12,188 bases of DNA from positions 1-12,188 of the forward strand of contig DXZL01000038.1 in NCBI GenBank assembly GCA_019419725.1, in the 5' to 3' direction. The position numbers and the translations under genes were made by a program. The stretch comes from Veillonella sp. Its GTDB lineage: Bacteria > Bacillota > Negativicutes > Veillonellales > Veillonellaceae. The notes under the pieces are model-generated. The model was given only the letters and a program-made list of their open reading frames with translations. It was not told where the DNA came from and made no database searches. Positions 5,765-12,188 of this stretch are shown piece by piece. Every line of letters begins with the position of its first letter. Positions within the stretch are counted from its first letter, which is position 1.

Positions 5765-6664
5765 TTATTTTCTATAACCAAGTTCAGATAACATGCCGGA
5801 TTTATTGCGCCAATCCTTTTTAACCTTAACCCAAAGGTCTAAGTACACCTTTGTAGCCAATAGTTTTTGAATATCTACACGGGCTTCAGCACCGAGTTGT
5901 TTCAACAAGGCACCTTTCTTACCGATGATAATGCCCTTTTGAGAGTCTCGTTCACAGTAAATAGTGGCACGGATATAGGTTGTACCATCATCACGTGTTT
6001 TCATTTCATCTACGTCTACAGCGATAGCATGAGGAATTTCATCACGTGTAGCCAATAGAATTTTTTCACGAACAATATCAGAAATGATAAGACGTTCTGG
6101 TTGGTCCGTAATCATATCCTCTGGGAAGTATTGTGGACCTTCCGGTAATGTTTCTTCTAATATATTTAGAACTTCATTTAGGTTCTCTTTATCCTTTGCA
6201 GAAATAGGAATAACCCCTGCAAATGGATATGCATCTTGATAAGACACGATAGCTTCTAAAAGCTCCTCTTTTTTGAGGGTATCAATCTTGTTAACAACTA
6301 AGAAAACAGGAACCTTTACACGTTTCAATTGTTCAATAATGAAGTTGTCCCCAGGTCCTCGCTTTTCATTGCCTGCTACTACAAATAAAACAGCTTCCGT
6401 TTCTTTCAAGGACTCAATGGCAGCATCTACCATGAATTCACCTAATTTATGTTTTGGCTTATGTACACCTGGTGTATCCATGAAAACGATTTGTTTTGCC
6501 TCATCTGTATATACACAGATAATACGGTTACGCGTTGTTTGAGCCTTATCGGATACGATAGCGATTTTGTCGCCAATAAGGGCATTAATTAATGTAGATT
6601 TACCAACATTAGGGCGTCCTACAACGGCAACAAAGCCAGATTTAAAATGTTCGTTTTTATTCAT
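5765..6664 (-). CDS. era: GTPase Era
   Basis: Era is an essential GTPase that binds the 3' end of 16S rRNA and checks 30S subunit maturation. All G motifs are present (299-aa numbering): G1 GRPNVGKST (16-24), the G2 threonine in AQTTRNR (T43 region), G3 DTPG (63-66), G4 NKID (125-128) and G5 SAK (155-157). The C-terminal KH domain has the GIIIGKKG loop (244-251) and the closing KVKKDWR stretch. Length is exactly that of typical Era. The frame reaches back to an ATG at 6688, but the start at 6662-6664 (MNKNEHFKSG) fits the family's N-terminus and overlaps the ybeY stop by 8 bases (ATGAATAA). The GGAGG site is 12 bases upstream, a little far, so coupling to ybeY translation probably matters. 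Confidence in identity is very high and in the start good. Confidence 0.97.
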   Translation of the reverse strand: MNKNEHFKSGFVAVVGRPNVGKSTLINALIGDKIAIVSDKAQTTRNRIICVYTDEAKQIVFMDTPGVHKPKHKLGEFMVDAAIESLKETEAVLFVVAGNEKRGPGDNFIIEQLKRVKVPVFLVVNKIDTLKKEELLEAIVSYQDAYPFAGVIPISAKDKENLNEVLNILEETLPEGPQYFPEDMITDQPERLIISDIVREKILLATRDEIPHAIAVDVDEMKTRDDGTTYIRATIYCERDSQKGIIIGKKGALLKQLGAEARVDIQKLLATKVYLDLWVKVKKDWRNKSGMLSELGYRK

Positions 6665-7133
6665 TATATGGTGCATCCTCCCGCACATAACCGAGATTAC
6701 CTAAGATAAATTCTTCTTCAGTGCGCATCTCTTTTTTATCTTCATCGTTCATATGGTCATAGCCTAAGATATGTAAGCAACTGTGAGTTGTTAAATACGC
6801 TAATTCTCGTTCAAAGCTATGTCCATATTCAATAGCCTGTTCACGCGTGCGCTCTAAGGAAATAATCATATCACCAAGTAAGTGATGTTCCTCTTCACTG
6901 CCTTCGTAGTCATCCCCTTCATTAAGGGCAAAGGACAATACATCGGTAGGTCTATCGATGCCGCGATATTCTTTATTGAGCTCGTGAATCTTAGCATTAT
7001 CGCAGAGTAAAATACTCATTTCATCTTCTTCAAGACCATATACGCGACTCACTTCATCACAGACCTTGCGTATAACAGCCTCAATATTGGAATCCTCTTG
7101 AATTCCTTCATCATAGCTAATATGTATATACAT
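6657..7133 (-). CDS. ybeY: Endoribonuclease YbeY (rRNA maturation factor)
   Basis: YbeY is a zinc-dependent single-strand endoribonuclease involved in 16S rRNA 3'-end maturation and 70S ribosome quality control. The zinc motif HxxxHxxxxxH is intact as H117, H121 and H127 in THSCLHILGYDH. The conserved arginine block RPTDVLSFAL is at 61-70 (R61) and LLGDMIIS at 85-92. Length, 158 aa, is standard. The start at 7131-7133 is 2 bases after the phoH stop, and its site AAAGGA overlaps the phoH stop codon. Its 3' end overlaps era by 8 bases. The order phoH-ybeY-era puts three rRNA-related functions in one transcript, as in many Firmicutes. Confidence 0.97.
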   Translation of the reverse strand: MYIHISYDEGIQEDSNIEAVIRKVCDEVSRVYGLEEDEMSILLCDNAKIHELNKEYRGIDRPTDVLSFALNEGDDYEGSEEEHHLLGDMIISLERTREQAIEYGHSFERELAYLTTHSCLHILGYDHMNDEDKKEMRTEEEFILGNLGYVREDAPYNE

Positions 7134-7135
7134 GC

Positions 7136-8149
7136 TTATCCTTTCGCTACATGCTCTTTGGATGCTGCGTTACTTTCCGCAGTCTCACCAGCTAATTTAC
7201 GTTCATGATACTGATCGTAAGCTTTTACAATTCGGCCTACTAAATCGTGACGAACAACGTCTTGATCGCTAAAGTAAACCATATTAATACCAGGTACATG
7301 ACGCAATACCTTTTCAGCCTCGCCGAGACCAGACACAACACGTGGTGGCAAGTCAATTTGTGTCTTATCACCGTTGACTACCATTTTAGAGTTGTTACCT
7401 AAACGTGTTAAGAACATCTTCATCTGCTCAGCCGTCGTATTTTGAGCTTCGTCTAGAATAACGAAGGCATTTTCTAAGGTACGACCGCGCATATATGCTA
7501 ATGGTGCTACCTCGATAGTACCGCGTTCCATAAAGCGTTGTACTTGCTCGATGCCAAACATTTCATGTAATGCATCATAAAGAGGTCGCAAATAAGGATC
7601 TACTTTGTCTTGTAATTCACCAGGTAGGAAGCCTAATCGTTCACCAGCCTCTACAGCAGGACGAGTCAAAATAATTTTATCTACATTGCGGTTTTTTAAA
7701 TAGAATGCGGCTAACGCTACGGCTAGGAATGTTTTACCTGTACCAGCAGGGCCTATACCAAAGGTAATGGTGTTTTTACGGATGCTATCTACATAGTATT
7801 TCTGACCTTCCGTTTTAGGCGTAATATTTTTACCGCGCATATTAACGGATAGTGTATCTTCAAACATAGTATGTACAGCATCAGCTTTACCGTTCGCTAC
7901 AAGTTTAGCCGCAATACGAACTTGGGACTCAGTAATGGTACTACCTTCACGATATAAGAATACCAGTTCCTCTAACGTACGATACAGAGCCTCTACTTGC
8001 TTTTCATCGCCCTTGATAACCACAGTATCCCCGCGTGCCACTACATCTACAGAGATGACTTCAAGCATCATATGCAAATATCGATTATGTTGACCTAGTA
8101 TGGATTGTGCTAGGTCATATGTAGGAAATGTAAATACTTGTTCGCTCAT
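7136..8149 (-). CDS. phoH: PhoH-family ATPase (YbeZ type)
   Basis: This is a cytoplasmic P-loop ATPase of the PhoH/YbeZ group, thought to act as an RNA helicase-like partner of YbeY. The N-terminal region (about 1-110) carries a KH-like segment (VVARGDTVVIKGDEKQVEAL). The PhoH core follows: Walker A GPAGTGKT (133-140), TRPAVEAGERLGFLPG (162-177), Walker B VILDEAQ (230-236) with the following NTT, and NGDKTQIDLP (259-268). A lysine/glutamate/alanine tail (about 316-337) is probably disordered. Length, 337 aa, is normal. The start at 8147-8149 is preceded by AGGAGG that overlaps the TAG stop of the upstream radical SAM gene (8 bases between genes). Coupled expression with ybeY fits the known pairing of the two proteins. 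Confidence 0.96.
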   Translation of the reverse strand: MSEQVFTFPTYDLAQSILGQHNRYLHMMLEVISVDVVARGDTVVIKGDEKQVEALYRTLEELVFLYREGSTITESQVRIAAKLVANGKADAVHTMFEDTLSVNMRGKNITPKTEGQKYYVDSIRKNTITFGIGPAGTGKTFLAVALAAFYLKNRNVDKIILTRPAVEAGERLGFLPGELQDKVDPYLRPLYDALHEMFGIEQVQRFMERGTIEVAPLAYMRGRTLENAFVILDEAQNTTAEQMKMFLTRLGNNSKMVVNGDKTQIDLPPRVVSGLGEAEKVLRHVPGINMVYFSDQDVVRHDLVGRIVKAYDQYHERKLAGETAESNAASKEHVAKG

Positions 8150-8157
8150 ACAACCTC

Positions 8158-9123
8158 CTAATCTATAAACTTACGAACGGCTTTGCCGTTTAAATAATCA
8201 CATAAATCACCTTGATGGGCATCCAGTTCGTCTAACTTATCATCAATTAAGTCTTGTACGCGCCACCAACCCATAGACCAATTTGTAAAGAGTGTATTAT
8301 CTTCAGGCGCTCGCCCAACAAGACGCTGCAGTACAATGTCAGGGTGTAAATGACGGATAAAGTTGACTACACGGTCAGCATATTCTTCTGCACTGATTAA
8401 GGTGAACTGACCTTCTTGGTACCACTTAGCCATCAATGTATTTTTCACAATATATAAGGCATGTAATTTAACTTGATCCACACCGAGGGCTGATAAGATA
8501 CGGGCCCCTTCGATGGTATCTTTCATAGTATCCCATGGAAGATTTACTATCATATGTGTTGTTACATTAAATCCATATCTCTTAATCCGCAATACAGCAT
8601 CAATAAACTGAGCTAAATCATGACCCCGATTAATTTTCTCTAATGTATCATAATTGACCGTTTGCAATCCTAATTCAATATAGATATCCTTTTGAAAGCG
8701 ATCTCTAATGTCAGCCAATATGTCTAAATATTCATCGGCAATACAATCTGGTCGTGTCGCAATAGCAATGCCTACTGCTTCGTCGATGCAGCCTTGCTCC
8801 ATATAGCTTTTAAAATCATCAAGTCCCAAATAAGTATTACTAAAGTTTTGATAATAAGGTATAAATTTTTTCGCCTTATATTTAGGACCTATGTGAGCAA
8901 TGTTTTCCTCTAATTGCATGCGAACTGTCATCCAAGCAGGACGATTTTCATAGCCCGCACCGATTTCACCACAGAAGGTACAGCCCCCTACGCCGGCCGA
9001 ACCATCTCGATTTGGACATGTCAGCGGTAAGGCAACAGGCAATTTATAAACCTTTTCCCCATAGGTTTCTTTATAATATTTAGATACCATGCGGTATCGT
9101 TTTGGTCTCGTTGTATCGGTCAT
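8158..9123 (-). CDS. Radical SAM protein, TIGR01212/YhcC family
   Basis: This iron-sulfur, S-adenosylmethionine-dependent enzyme belongs to a family whose reaction is not settled to my knowledge. The N-terminus has the family's spaced cysteines, C36-x11-C48-x2-C51 (TCPNRDG...GGCTFCG), rather than the usual CxxxCxxC. Further family blocks are YYQNFSNTY (90-98), AIATRPDCI (119-127), IELGLQT (148-154) and THMIVNLP (about 189-196). The C-terminal part (about 250-320) includes VLQRLVGRAPED and a WSMGWW tryptophan cluster. Length, 321 aa, is normal. The start at 9121-9123 follows AGGAG at 4-5 bases. It lies 39 bp after the other radical SAM gene and 8 bp before phoH, so it is an operon member. The shared operon suggests an RNA- or translation-linked role, which is inference only. 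Confidence 0.92.
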   Translation of the reverse strand: MTDTTRPKRYRMVSKYYKETYGEKVYKLPVALPLTCPNRDGSAGVGGCTFCGEIGAGYENRPAWMTVRMQLEENIAHIGPKYKAKKFIPYYQNFSNTYLGLDDFKSYMEQGCIDEAVGIAIATRPDCIADEYLDILADIRDRFQKDIYIELGLQTVNYDTLEKINRGHDLAQFIDAVLRIKRYGFNVTTHMIVNLPWDTMKDTIEGARILSALGVDQVKLHALYIVKNTLMAKWYQEGQFTLISAEEYADRVVNFIRHLHPDIVLQRLVGRAPEDNTLFTNWSMGWWRVQDLIDDKLDELDAHQGDLCDYLNGKAVRKFID

Positions 9124-9162
9124 AACACTCCTATTTAACTAACCAATCATCGCTTGTGAAAT

Positions 9163-11001
9163 TTAACAAGCCTCTATTTCAGGACGTATAAACGGTTTTA
9201 CCTCTTTATTAACGTCGATAATTACTGTAAATGGTGTATTAGGTACATTCTCTATACCTAATACATGTGCCGTGTCTTCAGACATTGGCATTTCTACATA
9301 TTGTTGGCGAATTTTGCGCCATTCTTTGAAGGTATAGTTTGGAATATACTGAGATGCAATCTCTTCGTTGCGCCAGAATGATTCCCCTTCTTGTAAAAGT
9401 TCCTTTGTCTGTTTCGGCAAACCAACGGCTTCGCTGCGAACCTTACCTCGATAGCTAACAAGTGTATCATATTGCAATAGTTCGGCTGCTACCTTGTCGC
9501 CTTTAGACAAGAAGAAATTATATAAAAACTCGATTTGGTCGATATCTTTCAAATTAACCTTATGATTTCCAGCATCAAGCCAAGCCTGTGTCATTTCACA
9601 GAAGTAGGTGAAAGCATCTTTTTTAGGCTCCGCTTTAGAAGGATCATACTTTTTCATAGGCGGTTCATGATTTGTTACTGTATCTTCACCAGTTATTGAT
9701 GTATCAGTATGTTCCTTTATGAGCTTGGTACCAATAAAGCCAAAGACAGTTCTAAAGCGCTCACTATTATAGAAGCGTTCAAATACATCTTCAAAGTGTT
9801 TTAAGAAGCGTATATCTTTATAAGGTAATACATGAGTGCTCAAAACTTCGTAAGGTGCTAAAGGATCACTAATATATTGGTATTCCTCCATGCGGCGTAC
9901 ACCAGAGCCTTTTAATAGTTTTAAGAATCCTATTTGTAGCGCATGAGGTTGTAAGCTAAAAAGATCATTAAAGGATAAACCAAATCGCGCTTTATTTTCG
10001 TAAGGTAAGCCTACAATTAAATCCATATGTACATGTGTGCGTCCCGCCTCAATAATAGGGCGAATTGCCTTTTGAATGTACGGCCAATCATTGTAACGAT
10101 TAATAGCATCCAAGGTTTTCTTATGTGTACTTTGTACGCCCACTTCGATTTGAATACGTCCTGGTGGTGTTTCACAGAGAATTTGTGTTTCCCATTCCGT
10201 CATGAGCTCAGGTTCCATTTCTAAATGGAAGTTCGTCTCTGTATTGGCATCTCGCATAAATTCCATCAACGGACGATGGTGATGTGGTGCACAGTTAAAT
10301 GTTCTATCTACAAACTTAACTTGCTTTACCTTATGGTCCATAAACCATTGTAATTCTTTAAAAGTTCGCTCTTGTGGGAAGAATCGCACTGTATTTTTAT
10401 TGCCAGATAAGCAATACTGACAAGAGAACGGACAACCACGAGAGGACTCATAGTAGATAATTTTATGTTCTAAATCCTCCATATCCTCTTCTACATATGG
10501 GAATGGTATAGTACTTAGATCCTTTACCTCTACAGTCTCAGTAGAGCCCATAAGTTGACCTGTAATATGACGGCCTCGTACACCAGGGATTTCTTCTCCT
10601 AATCCATCCTTACCATTTTGTAATGCACTAATGAGTTGGTAGAAAGCTTCTTCCCCTTCACCTTGTACAACATAGTCAACAGCATGACATCGATGTAAGA
10701 TTTCATCGGCCGTAAACGATACTTCTGGTCCACCTAAAATGATTTTAATATCTGGTCGAACGGCTTTCACCATATCCACCACATGTAAGGTCATTTCAAT
10801 GTTCCAGATATAGCAAGCGAAGCCCAATACATCTATATTGCGCTCTGTAATATCGCTAAGAATATGTAAAACAGGCATATTAATAGTATATTCTACTATA
10901 TCGTATGCCTGTCCGTGAGCCTGCCCGTAGGCTTTCAGATACCGCAAAGCCAGGGAGGAATGTATAAATTTTGAGTTTAATGTGGATAAAACTACGTTCA
11001 T
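9163..11001 (-). CDS. B12-binding-domain radical SAM protein with DUF4080-type C-terminus, 612 aa
   Basis: This is a probable cobalamin-type radical SAM enzyme of unknown substrate. An N-terminal Rossmann-like B12-binding domain (about 1-140) contains VLGFACYIWNIE (58-69), ILGGPEVSF (88-96) and VVQGEGEEAF (111-120). It lacks the DxHxxG histidine motif that ligates cobalamin from below, as is common in this class. The radical SAM core (about 180-390) has the canonical cluster C190xxxC194xxC197 in SSRGCPFSCQYC, then VKFVDRTFN, IEVGVQST and DLIVGLP. The C-terminal third (about 390-560) fits the DUF4080 domain, followed by a short tail. The start at 10999-11001 has AAAGGGGA a few bases upstream and is first in the long operon. 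An extended -10 promoter is found right after the upstream gene's stop codon. A methyltransferase or ring-modifying role is possible but not shown. Confidence 0.9.
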   Translation of the reverse strand: MNVVLSTLNSKFIHSSLALRYLKAYGQAHGQAYDIVEYTINMPVLHILSDITERNIDVLGFACYIWNIEMTLHVVDMVKAVRPDIKIILGGPEVSFTADEILHRCHAVDYVVQGEGEEAFYQLISALQNGKDGLGEEIPGVRGRHITGQLMGSTETVEVKDLSTIPFPYVEEDMEDLEHKIIYYESSRGCPFSCQYCLSGNKNTVRFFPQERTFKELQWFMDHKVKQVKFVDRTFNCAPHHHRPLMEFMRDANTETNFHLEMEPELMTEWETQILCETPPGRIQIEVGVQSTHKKTLDAINRYNDWPYIQKAIRPIIEAGRTHVHMDLIVGLPYENKARFGLSFNDLFSLQPHALQIGFLKLLKGSGVRRMEEYQYISDPLAPYEVLSTHVLPYKDIRFLKHFEDVFERFYNSERFRTVFGFIGTKLIKEHTDTSITGEDTVTNHEPPMKKYDPSKAEPKKDAFTYFCEMTQAWLDAGNHKVNLKDIDQIEFLYNFFLSKGDKVAAELLQYDTLVSYRGKVRSEAVGLPKQTKELLQEGESFWRNEEIASQYIPNYTFKEWRKIRQQYVEMPMSEDTAHVLGIENVPNTPFTVIIDVNKEVKPFIRPEIEAC

Positions 11002-11055
11002 AGGTCCCCTTTAAATCATCGAATGGCTCAGCCACCGTCTAGTCATAATACACAT

Positions 11056-11064
11056 ATTATACCA
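11056..11064 (-). promoter_or_regulatory. Extended -10 promoter for the radical SAM-phoH-ybeY-era operon
   Basis: TGGTATAAT on the minus strand directly abuts the stop codon (11065-11067) of the upstream small-protein gene. It is about 55 bases before the first operon start codon, implying a leader of about 48 bases. The best -35 at 17-bp spacing is only TTATCT. No terminator separates the small-protein gene from the operon, so read-through is also possible. Confidence 0.6.
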
Positions 11065-11481
11065 TTAAAAGAGCCCAAAGATAAAGGAAACAATAGCGCC
11101 CACTAAAATGACAACCCCTACTACAGAGAGGATAATGCCACCGAAGAATACAACAGCTGCTAAAACAACAGCTAATATGATAATCAAAATGATGCGACTA
11201 AGCCAGCTTGTACTATTAAAGCTATACACCTTAACATGGGGGCCATATTGATTGTACTCTTCACTGCGTTGATACTCTTCGTTCATATTACTAGGTGTAG
11301 AGTCCACATGAACAGAGTCTCCTACCTCTTCAATAGTTACACCATCAAAGTCACGGCGTTCATCATCAGATAATACTCGTGTATTTGGCTCTCCGAAGTG
11401 AGCATTACTACCAAAGCTATCGCTACGTTCATTATTTCTATATGTATTTTGATTGTTATTTGTATTGTGTTGATCAGACAT
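11065..11481 (-). CDS. Hypothetical protein, polar asparagine-rich N-terminus with C-terminal membrane hairpin, 138 aa
   Basis: The protein starts at the ATG at 11479-11481, with AAAGGA (11489-11494) 7 bases upstream. The in-frame ATG at 11526 lies about at the predicted transcription start and is rejected. Residues 1-80 are hydrophilic and low in complexity, rich in N, S, E and D (SDQHNTNNNQNTYRNNER near the start), and are probably disordered. A short block GPHVKVYSFNSTSW (about 79-92) leads into two closely spaced hydrophobic segments (about 95-114 and 117-137) rich in I, V and G and ending LFG-like at the C-terminus. This suggests a re-entrant or two-helix membrane anchor with a long cytoplasmic tail. 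There are no cysteines and no catalytic motif. I do not recognise a family. It lies between the gatB terminator and the large operon with its own promoter. Confidence 0.72.
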   Translation of the reverse strand: MSDQHNTNNNQNTYRNNERSDSFGSNAHFGEPNTRVLSDDERRDFDGVTIEEVGDSVHVDSTPSNMNEEYQRSEEYNQYGPHVKVYSFNSTSWLSRIILIIILAVVLAAVVFFGGIILSVVGVVILVGAIVSFIFGLF

Positions 11482-11529
11482 CGTTACGTCCTTTATATGA
11501 CCAAAAGAATAATTAATTTTATACAACTT

Positions 11530-11538
11530 ATTATACCA
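11530..11538 (-). promoter_or_regulatory. Extended -10 promoter for the 138-aa membrane protein
   Basis: TGGTATAAT on the minus strand is about 50 bases before the start codon at 11481 and downstream of the gatB hairpin. No good -35 is found at 17-18 bp; TTGCAT occurs at 20 bp. Its predicted transcription start (about 11523) rules out the earlier ATG at 11526. Confidence 0.6.
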
Positions 11539-11562
11539 TATTTTTCTGATAAAAATGCAAAT

Positions 11563-11608
11563 AAATATCCCCTATAGATATGAATTCATATATCTATAGG
11601 GGATATTT
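11563..11608 (-). terminator. Long hairpin terminator after gatB
   Basis: A perfect 19-bp stem (11563-11581 with 11590-11608) and an 8-base loop GAATTCAT contain a CCCC/GGGG block. It begins 40 bases past the gatB stop codon. On the minus strand it is followed by ATTTGCATTTTTA. On the plus strand it is followed by TTTGTTTG, so it may be bidirectional. It separates gatB from the small membrane-protein gene. Confidence 0.85.
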
Positions 11609-11648
11609 TTGTTTGTATTGCTTATATGACTATAGGCTAACGGCCAAA

Positions 11649-12188
11649 TTAGTCTTTCAAGTATTTTTGAAGCAATTGATTTACCATACCTGGGTTAGCA
11701 CGGCCTTTAGATTCTTTCATAACTTGACCTACTAAGAAGCCAATAGCCTTTCCATTGCCACCTTTGAAATCTGCCACTGGTTGTGGATTATTAGCAATAA
11801 CTTGCTTAACAATTTCTTCAATAGCACCAGTATCTGTGATTTGAACAAGACCTTCTTCTTTTACGATAGTATCAGCATCCTTGCCGGATTCCCACATGGA
11901 TACGATAACTTTTTTCGCAATTTTACCAGAGATTGTACCTTTATCGATAAGGGCAATCATACCAGCCAAGTTTTCTGGGCTTACTTTAGATTCAGCAAAG
12001 GTTAAACCACTTTCATTAATCATCTTGGACAAGTCACCAAGCATCCAGTTAGCCACAGTCTTAGCATCTGCACCTGCTTTTACAGTAGCATCTAAGAAAT
12101 CTGCAGTTTTACGAGATACAGTAAGGATTGTTGCATCTTCACGAGACAAACCATATTCAGATACAAAGCGTTCAATCTTAGCATCTTG
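11649..12188 (-). CDS. gatB: Aspartyl/glutamyl-tRNA(Asn/Gln) amidotransferase subunit B, C-terminal part (cut by window edge)
   Basis: GatB is part of the GatCAB complex, which converts Glu-tRNA(Gln) and Asp-tRNA(Asn) to the correct amide forms in organisms lacking the direct synthetases. The frame is open from base 12188 to TAA at 11649-11651, giving 179 residues. It begins inside the family's helical region (RFVSEYGLSREDATILTVSRKTADFLD), has ANWMLGDLSKMINE, and ends with the GatB/YqeY C-terminal domain containing AGMIALIDKGTISGKIAKKV, then GFLVGQVMKESKGRANPGMVNQLL. A TTG at 12147-12149 could be taken as a start but is only an internal leucine codon. The catalytic cradle domain lies outside the window. 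It is followed by a strong hairpin terminator, so it is the last gene of its own transcript, probably gatC-gatA-gatB. Confidence 0.95.
   Translation of the reverse strand, partial: QDAKIERFVSEYGLSREDATILTVSRKTADFLDATVKAGADAKTVANWMLGDLSKMINESGLTFAESKVSPENLAGMIALIDKGTISGKIAKKVIVSMWESGKDADTIVKEEGLVQITDTGAIEEIVKQVIANNPQPVADFKGGNGKAIGFLVGQVMKESKGRANPGMVNQLLQKYLKD

Noticed and set aside
6665..6688. Era start at 6688
   Set aside because: The extension MCGRMHHI lies wholly within ybeY and does not resemble Era N-termini; the ATG at 6664 gives the standard 299 residues.
11002..11055. Cobalamin riboswitch upstream of the B12-binding radical SAM gene
   Set aside because: The leader is only about 50 bases; the small TGGCT/AGCCA dyad at 11024-11034 is far too little for a cobalamin riboswitch.
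11482..11526. Longer start of the small membrane protein at 11526
   Set aside because: It lies at the predicted transcription start of the extended -10 promoter, with no leader left for a ribosome binding site.
12147..12149. TTG as the start of a separate 166-aa protein
   Set aside because: The frame stays open to the window edge and the residues upstream (RFVSEYG) continue the GatB family sequence.
1..12188. CRISPR array, transposase, phage integrase, toxin-antitoxin pair or defence system
   Set aside because: No spaced direct repeats, no flanking inverted repeats with a transposase, and no recognisable defence or mobile-element protein in any frame examined.

Overview
All genes in this 12.2-kb window lie on the minus strand, so transcription runs from high to low coordinates. 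The core is an almost gap-free housekeeping cluster (gatB end, two radical SAM enzymes, phoH, ybeY, era, a CNNM/CBS membrane protein, recO). It is followed downstream by a probable transport/hydrolase group (two-gene DUF3100-type membrane module plus M20 amidohydrolase) and then an AT-rich accessory end with two small unknown membrane proteins. The AT-leaning coding style, AGGAGG-type ribosome binding sites, overlapping start/stop junctions and the Firmicute-like phoH-ybeY-era-recO association suggest a low-GC Firmicute. My best guess is a member of the Negativicutes such as Veillonella. That guess rests on remembered protein flavour, not on a search.

Layout from the transcriptional upstream side: (1) 11649-12188, the C-terminal part of GatB, cut by the window edge, with a 19-bp-stem hairpin terminator at 11563-11608. 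(2) 11065-11481, a small protein with a polar N-terminus and a hydrophobic C-terminus, with its own extended -10 promoter. (3) 11001 down to 3688, seven tightly packed genes: B12-binding-type radical SAM protein, YhcC-type (TIGR01212) radical SAM protein, PhoH ATPase, YbeY endoribonuclease, Era GTPase, CNNM/CBS/CorC protein, RecO. They end at a strong hairpin terminator (3652-3677). An extended -10 element lies directly after the preceding stop codon, and another sits inside the operon after era. (4) 3455 down to 746, a DUF3100-type membrane protein, a second membrane protein overlapping it by 8 nt, and an M20 amidohydrolase. The first gene has a textbook TTGACA/TATAAT promoter whose -10 is buried in a perfect 11-3-11 palindrome. 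The amidohydrolase has another perfect 11-3-11 inverted repeat just before its ribosome binding site. (5) 1-745, a terminator, a 114-aa single-pass protein preceded by an AT-rich palindrome, and the start of another small membrane protein.

Functionally, the core operon joins ribosome and RNA quality control (PhoH, YbeY, Era) with recombination repair (RecO), a divalent-cation-type membrane protein and two radical SAM enzymes. The DUF3100 pair plus M20 hydrolase looks like a substrate-inducible uptake (or export) and cleavage module for an amide-linked compound; the substrate cannot be read from sequence. I see no rRNA, tRNA, CRISPR array, insertion sequence or phage gene. No intergenic stretch exceeds 300 bases; the longest, 3456-3687, holds the recO terminator and the DUF3100 promoter/operator. 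Five ORFs have misleading upstream starts (gatB fragment, small protein, era, CNNM, M20), and ribosome-binding sites or overlaps decide the starts given here.
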